A stretch of DNA of 64,000 bases from Niebla homalea (Eukaryota; Ascomycota; Lecanoromycetes; Lecanorales; Ramalinaceae), in NCBI GenBank assembly GCA_019925105.1, contig JAHGAU010000003.1:1488001-1552000 (forward strand), read 5' to 3'. This document shows, in pieces, positions 34,550 to 45,960 of the stretch. Position numbers and translations under genes: made by a program. Numbering within the stretch: position 1 is the first letter of the stretch; every line of letters begins with the position of its first letter. Under the pieces are notes generated by a model, which was not told the DNA's origin, did no database searches, and worked only from the letters and a program-made list of their open reading frames with translations.

Positions 34550-37102
34550 ATGTTCAGCCCAGGCAGGCTCAGAAGGGACGAGGACAAAGATTGGGGCTGC
34601 ATTGGCGATGGAGCGGCGCACGGGAGGATGTCACAGCTCGGAGAAAGACCACCCTCAGCTATGAGGACTACACCAAGTCATCTCAGGAATGTGACGGAAG
34701 ATCTACGTCGACCGTCGATGCCATCCGTCAGGGGGAGGAGCAATACAACAACCCACAGTGACCTTTCGTCGGGTCCGCGATCTCCCCTTCCTCAGGCTGG
34801 AAGCGAGGGGTCCGAACGTCGCTCGGCAGCATTCAGTATCTACTCGAGAGCAGAACGGTCCGCTAGTATTGGCAGGACCTTGAAGTCCAAAGCCTCGAGG
34901 TTACTCCGACGGCAGGAGAGCAACAGTAACGTCTCATTGCGGATGATTGATTGGTCCGAGGACTTGGACGACTCGCCCTACCAGACCGCTTCAGGTCCAT
35001 CAATAACCCTGAAGCAAGCCCTGCGCTTGCCAGGACGAGGTTCATCGTCTAGTGGTAAGCTCAATCGCTATTACGGTGCCTCCTAGCGATGTGCTGACCT
35101 CGTTTCAGCCAATGCAGTCGATGATTTCGAGCCCACCACACCCTATAATATCTCTGAACCCTTCGACTTCCAACACCTCACACATACAGAGCACAATCAA
35201 TACACCAGAATGCGAGAAGCACCCGTCGACGAACTTGTGTCGACATTCTCAGCCATGCGTGCTTCTCAAGCACCGCGGCGAGAGCTGCGGGGCATCAAGG
35301 CTGAAACAATCTCCCGACAAGACATTGCCTTTCACGAGCCAGTCCCTGCACTACCTCGCTCACCATACACGGTCCCGTCTCCCTACATCTCTCGTCCGAC
35401 AACTCCCCGGTCACCCCCAGATACTTCATTGACGACCCCACCTACGCCTCCCTTGCCTCATCATCATGCCTTGTCCTCCACTGACAGCTTTGTTCAAGAG
35501 GAGGAACGCGAGCTACCCTACACATTTCCATCACAATTCTCCGCTACACATACCCCTTCGCAGTCTTTCCAACATCCCTTCAGCCCTCAAGACTTGCCGG
35601 TCGAGTCGGAGCCTGGTTCGATTGTTCCTGATGACAACTTTCCGCCTTATGGGATCCCCACTGCCGTCTGCGATGGGTCAGTCTACATTCCTACTGCTCC
35701 TCACGCTATGACCACTGCGGACGACGTGGCTCATGTGCTAAGCCCTCCACCGTTCGAAATGGTTCGAACGGAACTGACAAGAGTAATCGAGGAGGATGAG
35801 CGCTCTGAAAGACGAAGCTCCACTGCCACTTTGACCAAACGCCCTTCCACGGCCGACTCCTCCCTGCGTCATGTCAAGTCATTCCCTAGCACGCGTGCAC
35901 CCATTGGGCATGCCCGCAACTCCAGTGTCGAATCCTACCAACAAAGCATTCAAACCTCGCCAAAAAAGCAGCGGAGGTCCGTCAAAATCATACAGCCTTC
36001 CTTCGAGGATAGTATGGGTGATGTACCGTTGCAGCGCTTATCGCACTGCTCGTCAACACCAATGATGGACACTGAGGTAGACTGGGAGAATATCATTGAT
36101 TGGTGCTATGACCTCAATGCTGAAGCCGACTGCAATTTCGACTTTGCCCGTGCAGCATCACCTACCCCGAACGATGATCACAAGGCTGAAGTGATTGACA
36201 TGAGCATTGGCTCACCCCAGTGCCCCTCGCCGGTGGACACCATCACTGTTCAAGCCGCGACACCGGTCAAAGAGGGGAAGAGATCATCATCCGTCTATTC
36301 TGCCTCCCCTCCCCGTCTCCTCGTACCTCTTCAGACTTGCCTGCCGGAACTTGAGCCACATTCAGCAATCTCCTCTCAGTCCTCATTTGACAGCGTCTCG
36401 GAAGTCACCACTCCCGCAACCTCAGTACCCGAACTCCCTCCCCGATTCCCCGTCTTAAATGCCAGAACAAATTTCTCGAAGCCGGTCCCGACCGCCAATC
36501 TACCATATATCTCAAGCGAGCTTACTTACACGGACGTGTATGAGGATCTTTGCCAAGAGACCTACGCTCGCGACTCATGGAGCTACTGCCGTCCTGAGGG
36601 TTCAGCTATCAGCTCTCGCAGCAGTCGGTCTCCGATCAGCAAGAGCAGCTCACAAGAGAGTTTCTGGCGTCGCAGCCGCAACATCAATCATGCTTCTCAG
36701 GGTAGCTTGCCTGACCTCGTGCCAAGTCGGCTCAGTCGCGAGCGAGCAGACCAAGGACAAGAACAGTCTGCTGACAACGTCAGCAACGAGGATCTGGCAA
36801 TCCACCGCCGCAGTCCATCCAGTCTAGTCAAGGACGTCGCGCAAAAGAATCTATTGTGGAAGCTTCAAAACAGCAGCCTCGACGACGCCACCAATGCTAA
36901 CACACCACTGCCACTACATCCCGCTCTACGCGAGTCGCCCTCCCAAGCCGGGGAATACCCCATTGTGCCGCCACGAATGTCCTCCATGCCAGCTGGAAGG
37001 CAGCGATCTGCCACTGCTGTTGCTGCCGTCAAATCGGTCAATATCTCTCCAAGAGCAAGTAGGGCTTCTTATGGGCTCTACCCTGTCAACGAAAGGGGGT
37101 GA
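34550..37102 (+). CDS. CRIB-motif protein, predicted Cdc42/Rac effector
   Basis: Exons 34550-35054 and 35109-37102 join across a 54-bp intron (832 residues). Directly after the junction, at about residues 183-194, is ISEPFDFQHLTH, which matches the CRIB consensus ISxPxxFxHxxH for binding GTP-loaded Cdc42 or Rac. No kinase domain follows. The rest is long, Ser/Pro-rich and probably disordered, with basic Ser-flanked stretches (SKASRLLRRQES), many SP/TP sites and one conserved-looking island (VDWENIIDWCYDLNAEADC, about residue 490). This suggests an adaptor or scaffold at sites of polarised growth, like Gic-type or other fungal CRIB proteins; that role is inference. The start has a good context (gccATGttc). 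The in-frame ATG at 34427 would add 41 UTR-like residues. Confidence 0.75.
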
Positions 37103-38417
37103 AGGGGTTTGCTTCCATGTTCGAGGTTTCACAATCCTATCGTGGAAAGAATATTTTTGCCATCTTGACCACGACACTCCAACTTCGTCTCAGGGTGCAA
37201 CTGGGGACTCAATAGTCTCACATCCCACCGTGTCCGCTATCACCCATTTCGACTATAATACCTCTCGAAGAGTTTTACCAAGAGTGAAGGGTTTTCCTTC
37301 CAGCATTTCGCCGCTATTTCTACACCATCTTACTATCGCCTGTCTCAACAATTTATACCCCTTCTTATCGCTACTTTAACGACGCTTGATGCGCATTATG
37401 CCGTGGGCAATATGGCATTTACAAATTACGATTCTGACGACTACTACGTAGTAATGACCTTCTGGTTCAGAAGGAGGATAGAGCCGACACAACAATTGCC
37501 GTCTCGATGATGGCCTCTTTGTCGTCATTTTAGAGGAAAAAGAACTCGGATCGCAAGAAAAGGGGGACAATGGAGTTGGGATACATTTGTACAGCATAAT
37601 GGGAAGGGGAGGGGACAGGAAAAGCAAGGCCTGGCGCCACACTCTGTATTAGGGAGATAAGGAAACAGATGTAAATGCTGCGAAGGACGCAGCAGTCGTA
37701 GTAGAAATCCAAGTAAATTTAAACATCTTGAGCTCCACATCCTTTTAATTTTGCCCATGGCGTTCATTCCAAATATCGAGTGAGTGCGAGCTCCTTGTCA
37801 AGAATAGGTCCGACCCCTTCGAACACGGCTTGCTCGAAGCACGAGGCGTTTATGGATGACACAAAAGTCGTTCCTGCAGATCTCCCTTGTTCCATTCCCG
37901 GGCTCTGACCGTTCGACGCCGCGGGGCTGTTCCCTGGGCCCACTAGTACTGAAGTACCTATTGCCTGATTGGCCAATTTGGTGGATTCTCGCAGCTGGCC
38001 GAAAAGCTTAGTCCCCACACGAGTTCTCCGAGTGTTTATATCCGCCCTTTTTCCATCATCACCATCGACCGTTGACGACGACACAAACAATCATTTTCTT
38101 TCCCATTCACGCAACAAACGCGCTCCCCTCACTCATTTGACGGGAAATTACCCCTCTCTACTGCACCATGTCCCCTCACCGCCTGATTGGCAGTTGGATG
38201 ATTGACCTTGACACAACAACCACTTTGCAAGTATTGGCTCCCCACCCACCCTACCACCACATCCTTCTTTCTTGTACTGTCTACTTGAGCCATGACCGAC
38301 TCCGAACCTGAGTGGGAGAATGTAGATGCTGACGATTGTGTTGTTACTGTTTTCCTTAGAACAGCAAGCTGGAGCGATGTTGAGATAGTCGACATCCCAC
38401 CAAACCAAGCGTCTAAA
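37103..38417. other. Intergenic between CRIB gene and alpha-actinin
   Basis: No supported gene. An in-frame ATG at 38292 extends the alpha-actinin frame upstream, but a pyrimidine-rich ccttag near 38353 and the odd composition suggest leader sequence or an alternative first exon. Confidence 0.4.
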
Positions 38418-40834
38418 ATGTTGAAGGGCGAGAAGGAGTGGGTCACCGTGCAGGTGAAGACCTTTACAAAATGGTATGCGTTACAGTAACTTTGTCTCAT
38501 CAAGATGGAAATAGCTGACGCAAAGATGGTTCAAGGCTCAATTCAAAGCTTGCAAACCGTGATATCGAGGTCAAGGACCTGTTGAAGGATCTCAGTGATG
38601 GAGTACGTGATACCATCTCCCGCCCTCATCCTGGCAGTTGAAACATGTTATACATGACATCAAGATGCAATATTCCTCAAGGACATCAATATCTTTATGT
38701 TCATGCACATATTATGCATTACACAGGTTGTACGCAAAGGAGCAAATTCACTGACATGCCACCTCAACAGGTTACACTGGTCCATATTCTAGAAATCCTC
38801 TCTGAACAGTCTCTGGGCCGCTATGCCGCGAAGCCCAAGCTTCGCGTCCAAAAATTCGAAAACGTCAACGTGTGCCTGGACTTCATTCGCTCTCAAGGGA
38901 TTCAGATTCACAATATTGGTGCAGAGGACATTGTCGATGGCAATCAAAAGATTATCCTCGGCCTGATTTGGACACTCATCTCACGCTTCACCATCAGTGA
39001 CATCGGCGAAGGTACTGTCAAGGCCAAGGAGGGCCTTTTGCTATGGCTGCAGAGGAAGACCGCACACTACGAGGGAGTCAATGTACGAGACTTTGGTCAC
39101 TCATGGAACGATGGGCAAGCTTTGTAAGTCTTCTACCTTCTGACCTCCCATTCTGCTCGTCAATTTCGTCGTGGTCTCATAAGGTTCAACCTGCTCATCA
39201 ATGACAGTTGTGCTTTGATCGATAATCATCGACCTGACTTGCTGAATTTCTACGAGCTTGATCCAACCGAGCACAGAAAGAACATGAAGCTGGCATTCGA
39301 GGTTGCCTCAAAGGATCTCGCCATTCCCGCGCTCCTAGACGTGGATGACGTCTGCGACGTCGTAAAGCCCGATGAATACTCCATGATTACGTATCTGGCT
39401 GGGTTTTACCACGCTTTTGCGGCACTTGAGAACATCGAGAACGCGGGTCGTCGTTTGGACAAATTTGCGAGCAACATGGCCGCATCCCTTCAAATGAAGA
39501 ATTCTTATGAGAAACGGACAAGAATTCTGATCAACCGCATCGCCAATAAGATCATTTCGCTACGCAATTTTGATGTCGGCACGAGCTACAACCAGGTCAA
39601 AGACCAAATTGGAGGGTTCAACAACTATAAGGCAACTTTGAAGCGCGATTGGGTCACTGAGAAAAGCGAGTTGTCAACGCTGTTAAGTAACATCCAGACG
39701 AAGATGAGTACATATCGTCTCAATGTATACAGACCCCCTAAGAAGCTCGCACTGGAGGCGGTCGACAGTGTCTGGCAAGAGTTGCTGAGGACGGAAAAAG
39801 TGGCTTACCAACGCATAAACCAGAAAATGGCAGAGTGAGTAGAGAGTCCCTTCCTATATCTTGATGCTCACTTGGCAGCATTATTGGTGTCTCTATGATG
39901 GCTGATAATGGCGACCCACAGTGTCAAGCAGGACCTTCGCAAGCTATTTGCAAAGGAAGCAGACTCGCTGGCCTTTTGGATCGATGGTTTCAAGTGGGCC
40001 ATGCTGGACCATCGAGATTGCGATATCGATGTCCAAATCCGAGAACTAAATTCAATCACCCGCGAGCACCTCCCCGAGGCAGGAGAGACACTCGAGCAAG
40101 TGCGCCAAATTGCTATCGACTGCGATGACGCTAATATCGAGGAGAACGACCTGACCTCATATACCATTGAGGAACTTGAATATGACTATGATCTTGCGGC
40201 CAAGTCGGTCCGGACTAGACTTGCATTTCTGGAAAATCAGAAGATTGCTCGTGGCGTGACAAATCTTACGCCCATTCAGCTTGAAGAATTCGAGTCTGTC
40301 TTTCGCCACTTTGCGGACAAAGACCACAACTGCCTCGTCAGAGAGGTGGATTTCTCTGCCGCACTGGCTAGCTTGGGGCTCACCTACGACAATGCGCAGA
40401 TGTCTGAGCTCTTCAAGGAGCTCCAGTCCAAAGGCAAGACCATCACCGGCGTGTATTTCGAGCCCTTTATCCGTTACATGGTCACAGTCACTGAGGACAA
40501 CAATACCGCTGATCAAGTGCTGCAGTCCTTCAACGACGTCGCAGAGGGCAAAGCGTACGTGACCGAGCTGGATCTACGTCATTCCTTGATGACTGACGAG
40601 GCTATCGACGCTTTTGTGGAGCAGATGCCGGCCTGGAAGGGCGAGATCTTGGAAAAGGACCGGGAGGCCGGGGAGAAGGGGTATGACTACGCCAAGTTCA
40701 TGCTTGAAATGTGTCTAGATGAGACCATTGCACAGAAGGACAGCACGAGGAGGGTGAGTGGTAAGCTAACGCCGCCGTGGGAGAACGATGATTGGGATGA
40801 GTACAGCAGGAAGCGTGATGGCATTCCCTCCTGA
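38418..40834 (+). CDS. ain1: Alpha-actinin (actin cross-linker)
   Basis: Actin-bundling protein that acts at the contractile ring and actin cables. Five exons, 38418-38473, 38536-38602, 38771-39123, 39208-39834 and 39922-40834, give 671 residues, the usual fungal size. Order: CH1 about 8-115 (QVKTFTKW, LSDGVTLVHILEIL, KPKLRVQKFENVN, GNQKIILGLIWTLI); CH2 about 125-230 (KEGLLLWLQRKT, SWNDGQAFCALIDNHRPDLL, DVDDVCDVVKPDE); spectrin-like helices about 240-480; EF-hand region about 485-630; conserved end TPPWENDDWDEY. The first EF loop (DKDHNCLVREVD) keeps Asp at positions 1 and 3 and Asn at 5 but has Asp, not Glu, at 12, so calcium binding may be weak. Start MLKGEKEW is the canonical one. All junctions keep frame. 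Confidence 0.94.
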
Positions 40835-41248
40835 AGCGGGGATGGAGATGGGGGTTCCAAGGGGTGAAATGGACCTACAAAGGGGGTTGGCAACGCTGTG
40901 ACGCGAGGGGGGAGGCTTCTAGGCCCAATGAGGTGGCGTTTCCATGTGCTGTTTCCACGATGTCATGACGCATAGCGATGGCAATGCTCCGGGGGAGGGG
41001 GAGTGTACCCTCCCAGATGCATTGATAGCGTCGGCGTCTGTGCTACTATCATTCATCTAGTGAACCCAATGATGTCATTCATACAATTCCAGGTCTCTGA
41101 TCGTATCAACTGCGTTGTTGCATCATAGAAAGGAGGTGCTCTGTATGTGATGCCTTGAGATCCGAGGTCACGTGAACACGTCGCTCTCGATTTCCTCAAT
41201 GGCGCTTCTACGATCCTCAACGCGTAATACCTCTTCAAACAGAGTATC
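40835..41248. other. Intergenic, nothing recognisable
   Basis: 3' region of alpha-actinin and promoter of the next gene. A TAA in frame upstream of 41249 fixes that start. Confidence 0.4.
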
Positions 41249-42454
41249 ATGTCCTTCCAAATCGACAGTCAGGAGCACCCCGAATGTGATACACCCAAAC
41301 GCTGCTCCATTCATTTCTTGAAGAAGAGCATTGGTCGAACAATTGACGAGATCGCTCTCGATGAAAGCACGGAGCCGCATGTAGTAGAAGACATCCTCAA
41401 GGGCCCTCAAAGACGGCGTGACATCCCCAAATACCCCATCATAAACGACAGTCAAGACCCGTGCATCTTCCGACAAGAGTACTCGGTCCCAAATGCACCC
41501 AAAGATCCCATCAAATGCCTCCACAGCGCCAAATTCATTGGTGACCTGGTTTGGGGCAAGCCCGACCTCCTCTTCACCCACGGCGCGGGCGGCGACCTCC
41601 ACGCTCCTGCCGTCGCCAACTTCCTCGATGGGTTCGTCAGCATGGCAGCGCGGAAGACCGTCTTTGCTTTTCAAGGCAGCATGAACCTGAATTCCCGGGT
41701 CGCCATGTTCAACACCATCATCGACCAAGAAGCTATCCGCACAGGCGAAATTTCCATCCAAATTAGGCCTACATGTCTAGCTGGCCGCAGCATGGGCGCC
41801 CGAGCAGCTGTCATGGCTGCCAGAGAGCAGACGACGCATTTGGTCCTCATCAGCTACCCTCTCCACACCAACAAAGACGTCCGGGATCAGCTTCTGTTGG
41901 ATATTCCGGAGCACATGAAGGTCATCTTCGTGACGGGCGACCATGACGAGATGTGCGACCTCCAGCGGCTGGACGGCGTACGTGCGAAGATGCGATGTCG
42001 GACGTGGAGGGTTGTGGTGCACAACACGGATCATGGGATGAATGCCAAGCCCAAATCCACTACGGAGCAGGTTCAACGGGCCACCGGCAGGGTGGTGTCT
42101 GGATGGCTCGACAACACCGACCCGGACAAAACAGAGGGTCGAATTTTCTGGGACGAGGAGAAGGAGGTCGTGAGGTGGAGTGGCTGGTCTGATGGTTCAA
42201 GATTCGTGGTGAAGGATAGCCCCGGACAGATAGTGAATGCCCCTGCTAGCCCTGAAGGGGAGGTGGAAAGGGTCAGGGAGTCCAGAAGAGGGAGGACGCC
42301 TGCAAGGAAAGGGAAGAAAGACCAGAGTGAGAGCCAGTCTAAAGGAGCGAAGGGCACGCAGTCGGCGAAGAAGCGAGGGGCGCAGGATCAGGACACCGGC
42401 AACAAAGGCGACGGCAAGACCAAGAAAAAGTCCAGCAAGCGCCAGAAGAAGTGA
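41249..42454 (+). CDS. TEX30/KANSL3-type alpha/beta hydrolase-like protein
   Basis: Intronless, 401 residues. Alpha/beta-hydrolase fold with LLFTHGAGGDLHAP as the oxyanion strand, nucleophile elbow GRSMG with Ser181, an acid residue in TGDHDE (Asp231 or Asp233) and His262 in NTDHGM. All three triad positions are present, so catalysis is plausible, but the substrate of this family is not established. Residues about 340-401 form a Lys/Arg/Ser-rich tail (RRGRTPARKGKKD ... KTKKKSSKRQKK) that would serve as a nuclear signal or nucleic-acid contact. An in-frame TAA upstream makes 41249 the first usable ATG. The next gene starts about 240 bp downstream on the same strand. Confidence 0.82.
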   Translation: MSFQIDSQEHPECDTPKRCSIHFLKKSIGRTIDEIALDESTEPHVVEDILKGPQRRRDIPKYPIINDSQDPCIFRQEYSVPNAPKDPIKCLHSAKFIGDLVWGKPDLLFTHGAGGDLHAPAVANFLDGFVSMAARKTVFAFQGSMNLNSRVAMFNTIIDQEAIRTGEISIQIRPTCLAGRSMGARAAVMAAREQTTHLVLISYPLHTNKDVRDQLLLDIPEHMKVIFVTGDHDEMCDLQRLDGVRAKMRCRTWRVVVHNTDHGMNAKPKSTTEQVQRATGRVVSGWLDNTDPDKTEGRIFWDEEKEVVRWSGWSDGSRFVVKDSPGQIVNAPASPEGEVERVRESRRGRTPARKGKKDQSESQSKGAKGTQSAKKRGAQDQDTGNKGDGKTKKKSSKRQKK

Positions 42455-42696
42455 TGCATCCCACTTCTCGAAGGACAACTGGTTCCCCAATTGGATTTAC
42501 TCATCACTTGGGAGTCAGCTTGCATAATATGCCGCAGCCACATCGGAGGGCGCGACATGATTCGCCAATCACATACCGGTCATGCACGCGCCTCGCGCCC
42601 AATTTCATCGACAAGCGAAGTAGCACTGCACCCCCTCCTACCCCCCCTTCCTCCCCCCACCCCCTATCTCTTTCCCGGCCCTGCCTGATGCTCAGG

Positions 42697-45600
42697 ATGA
42701 GTTATTTTTTTACCAAATACATCTCGGAACCCTTTAGGACATCACAGCTTGTCGGTGCCTTCCTCATTCAAAAGACTATGTCTCGCATAGGCCAATTCTC
42801 AGCTGGTCTGCTCTCGGCAGCGAACGAGAATATTCTGGCCCTTGCGAACCTCAAATTTGATTTCTCGCTAGTGAAGGTGGACGCACCGAGGGAATACTCC
42901 GAATTTGGGAAAGCCCTCTCAAGAGGTCGGAGGACCGAGGCCGAAGATGGTAGTCATCATAAAACAGCCAGACGGCTGGGCTCGTTGTTCGAGCAGATTG
43001 TACCATCTACACCGGAATTGATCAAAGCATATGGTATCAGATCATCAGAAATAGCAAATTCAAGCGTTGTGAACCCGAAAGGATCGGCAAAGGATGGACC
43101 TTTCGAATCTTTTGTCGGAGTCGACGGCACTGCGATGTGGGCTGCAGCAACCTCTGGAGTCCCGGCTATTGCAGTATACCTGTTGGCATGCATGCTTGCA
43201 AGGGCCTGGGGTCCGAGGGAAGCCGTCTCCATCTGGGTTGAGCTCGTCGAGCAGAGGCGGAAAGACATCATGAGCGCCAACGTGAATCAGGATGTCGTAT
43301 CGGAGTCGAGCCGCATGAGCGTATCCCATGTAATCGAAAGGCAAGACCTTGCTCTTTTGGATGCCAGCGCTCGATCGTGGTTAGAAAGCGCAGATCAGGC
43401 CAAGTTGATACAACAGACCCAACTCATGCTCGTCGTCAAAAATGCTTCAGTGCCATTCGTTGGCAGTTCAAACACCTACTCGCAAGTAATTGAGATTTGG
43501 CGATTGGCCATGACTGGACTCGACCAGCTCTTAGCAGGGAAACCACAGGAGATCTCAAATCGCGCAATTCTGCTTGCCTACACCGCCTGGCATCTATATC
43601 CGGACTTCATTGTCCTTGGCACTCAAATCACGAATGTCAAATCCAATGATCCTTGTGTCCATGCACAGGGCGTAGCAACCTTATCCTCAGAATACCGACC
43701 ACAGAATGCGGCCCAGGGAATGACATGGTCTCTTGCCTTGTCACATCTGCGCCATTATGGGGATCCAGTCGTAGTCCAGAGCAGTTTGGATTTTTCGAGG
43801 GTGACAATCAGACAATTACATCTCGTAGCTTTGGGTAGCCTCTATGATCACTGGGGGATCAGTAACCGAGATATCACGTCAGCCTCCCAATGGTTCTCGA
43901 AGCTGTGGTCTCATGTCCAAAAAGCTCATTGGGGAGCTAAGGAGGAGCTTCACCTGCTTCGGTATTTTGCTGAAGCTGCCGCCAAAACAGTGGCTACGGA
44001 TGATGCTACCCAGAAAGAAGCGTTGCAGCTTGTAGCGTACGGCAAGCGACGAGGCAAGCGTTTCCTCGGTGATACTCCCGAATTTTTGACACCATTCTTT
44101 GGCCTCTGCAATCCTTGTATTTTGGCTGGTCTCTCCGAGAAGAACACTGAAGATCGTTGCTTATCCTGTCTGCGCGAACTTGCAGTCGGAATCAATCTAA
44201 CATCAAGTCAGGCTTTCATTGTTCACCATTCCCAGGAATACGTGGGTGAGCAGATTTTACACACTCTTGAATTCTCGACCGCCACCCAACATTTCTGGGC
44301 CGCAAGAAAACGTGATAGTGATGGCAATCGAAGGACACAGTCACTTCACGGACGATGGCTCAATGTCTGGCTTGAAGGCGGACTGGATCTTCATAAAGAA
44401 ACGCTGATAAGGAGGAAAATACAAGCCAGAGTAGATTATATTCTAAGTCGCGGAGAATTGGCCATGGGATTTTCGCTACCACCAATCAATGACAATCAGC
44501 GCAGTTGGAATTGGCCTCGGCCGCCATTGCTCTTCGACCCAAACGCCCAATCTCGAATATGGTCCGACAGCGGTGCTATGAAGAAGCACTACCAATGCCC
44601 TTCCCTCTCCAGCCACGAAGCTGTATGCCAATGTTTCGACAACCATCCAAGTATCTCATCTCAGGAACTTGCATCAGCAAGATATGGCCTTTTAGAACGA
44701 ATTGGGAATTACGATCTTTGCATAATGAATGGAACATCGTCCACAGGTCGCTTAGACTCCTTCGGAAAGTCAATCGAGACCGTCCGTCCGCTTCATCCAG
44801 TCGACTCTTCGAATATCTGTACAGTCGCAATAACTCCCGATGAGCTCAAGAGCTATCTTCTGTTTTCCACACGTCCAAGCGAGGCATTTGCTGGGCACGA
44901 CGAAGTAAGAATTTTCGATGGCGACAAAGCATATATTGGGCAGCTCGCACACAGGGTTGTGGGCTGCCGTTCAAGGCTGATGGCCCTACGCGCCTTGGCT
45001 CTAGCAACAGAAACATACCTGCAACTGGATGGAGCTATGATCTCGCTGAAAATAATTGATTGGCCCCTCCACAGAGCCCCTTGGGCAGATCCACGCGACA
45101 ACAATTCTACAATGCTCTGGCCACATCCTATGGCGACCTTGCCTCGACTGAATCAACTCAGTTGCATCGTGCACTTTGAAAGTGGAGCAGAAAGCCTCGC
45201 GCCTAACGATTTTAAGGGAATTTTGGCCATCGCTTCGGGGAACTCTATATTTGGGGTTGGTACACTGCTTTCCGAACCCTTCGACATTTCCGCGAGGAAT
45301 TCTGTCAAACGGATCATAGGCAATATCGGTCGCCCGGGTATCTGCCTCCTAGTCTCCCCAGTGAATCCAAGAATTCGCACTTTAGGCAATGAGTATAATA
45401 TTGTCAATCACGCGGTTTACGACGGCAAGAGGGAGGATAATTTTCAAAATACCTCTCTTCATCTGTCCTTTACGTCATGGAAGCTACCTGTGGAAGCCAG
45501 GGGCGCCAGAAATGGCTTCATTGATCACAATGTCTACATGCTAGAATCGATCATCTCTGTCCGCGACTCCGGGAAATGGGTAGCCGATATCGATCCTCTC

Positions 45601-45960
45601 TCCATCAACTTTGAGAAAGTGACAATCCTGCGGCTTAACATCGAATGTCCAGGTCATGCAGCCGAAGAATGTGATTACGATTACACATCAATTGATAGCT
45701 GGGAGGAGCTATTGGACAAGCCGTCAGATGTGGGCTTCTTTCGAGCTCATGGAAATTGGGCGGCCCGCCTTGCCGCAGTAAGTATCATGTTTCAAAAAGA
45801 GCAGGGCCATTGCGTGGGGCTACTTGGACCAGAGCAAATGTGTCTCAAGTGTCTTGCCGTACAATATGACCAGAATGATGATGACCAGAGTGATGATGAC
45901 CAGAGTGATAGTGACCTGTCCAAGCACGAATCGCCTTTGCCCTCAATATGTATCGATTAG
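42697..45960 (+). CDS. Large intronless protein of unknown function
   Basis: A single 1087-residue exon starting MSYFFTKYISEPF (an ATG at 42688 adds three residues; the open frame back to 42451 is UTR-like). No catalytic motif that I recognise. Visible: a hydrophobic segment (GVPAIAVYLLACMLARAW) about residue 150-170 that may be one membrane helix or a buried helix; Trp-rich middle; paired cysteines (CLSCLREL; CQCF; MCLKCL); and an acidic tail from a 15-bp DNA repeat (DDDQSDDDQSDSD). Codon use is less biased than in CTR9 or the hydrolase next door, as in accessory genes. It resembles the large uncharacterised proteins found as lineage-variable genes in ascomycetes, from impression only. Confidence 0.8.
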   Translation: MSYFFTKYISEPFRTSQLVGAFLIQKTMSRIGQFSAGLLSAANENILALANLKFDFSLVKVDAPREYSEFGKALSRGRRTEAEDGSHHKTARRLGSLFEQIVPSTPELIKAYGIRSSEIANSSVVNPKGSAKDGPFESFVGVDGTAMWAAATSGVPAIAVYLLACMLARAWGPREAVSIWVELVEQRRKDIMSANVNQDVVSESSRMSVSHVIERQDLALLDASARSWLESADQAKLIQQTQLMLVVKNASVPFVGSSNTYSQVIEIWRLAMTGLDQLLAGKPQEISNRAILLAYTAWHLYPDFIVLGTQITNVKSNDPCVHAQGVATLSSEYRPQNAAQGMTWSLALSHLRHYGDPVVVQSSLDFSRVTIRQLHLVALGSLYDHWGISNRDITSASQWFSKLWSHVQKAHWGAKEELHLLRYFAEAAAKTVATDDATQKEALQLVAYGKRRGKRFLGDTPEFLTPFFGLCNPCILAGLSEKNTEDRCLSCLRELAVGINLTSSQAFIVHHSQEYVGEQILHTLEFSTATQHFWAARKRDSDGNRRTQSLHGRWLNVWLEGGLDLHKETLIRRKIQARVDYILSRGELAMGFSLPPINDNQRSWNWPRPPLLFDPNAQSRIWSDSGAMKKHYQCPSLSSHEAVCQCFDNHPSISSQELASARYGLLERIGNYDLCIMNGTSSTGRLDSFGKSIETVRPLHPVDSSNICTVAITPDELKSYLLFSTRPSEAFAGHDEVRIFDGDKAYIGQLAHRVVGCRSRLMALRALALATETYLQLDGAMISLKIIDWPLHRAPWADPRDNNSTMLWPHPMATLPRLNQLSCIVHFESGAESLAPNDFKGILAIASGNSIFGVGTLLSEPFDISARNSVKRIIGNIGRPGICLLVSPVNPRIRTLGNEYNIVNHAVYDGKREDNFQNTSLHLSFTSWKLPVEARGARNGFIDHNVYMLESIISVRDSGKWVADIDPLSINFEKVTILRLNIECPGHAAEECDYDYTSIDSWEELLDKPSDVGFFRAHGNWAARLAAVSIMFQKEQGHCVGLLGPEQMCLKCLAVQYDQNDDDQSDDDQSDSDLSKHESPLPSICID
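45854..45915 (+). repeat. 15-bp coding repeat near the 3' end
   Basis: GATGATGACCAGAGT occurs about three times in tandem (the last copy diverged to GATAGTGACCTG), encoding DDDQS units in the acidic tail of the preceding gene. Confidence 0.75.

Noticed and set aside
42451..42696. N-terminal extension of the 1087-residue protein
   Set aside because: It overlaps the stop of the previous gene and is Pro/His-rich UTR-like sequence.
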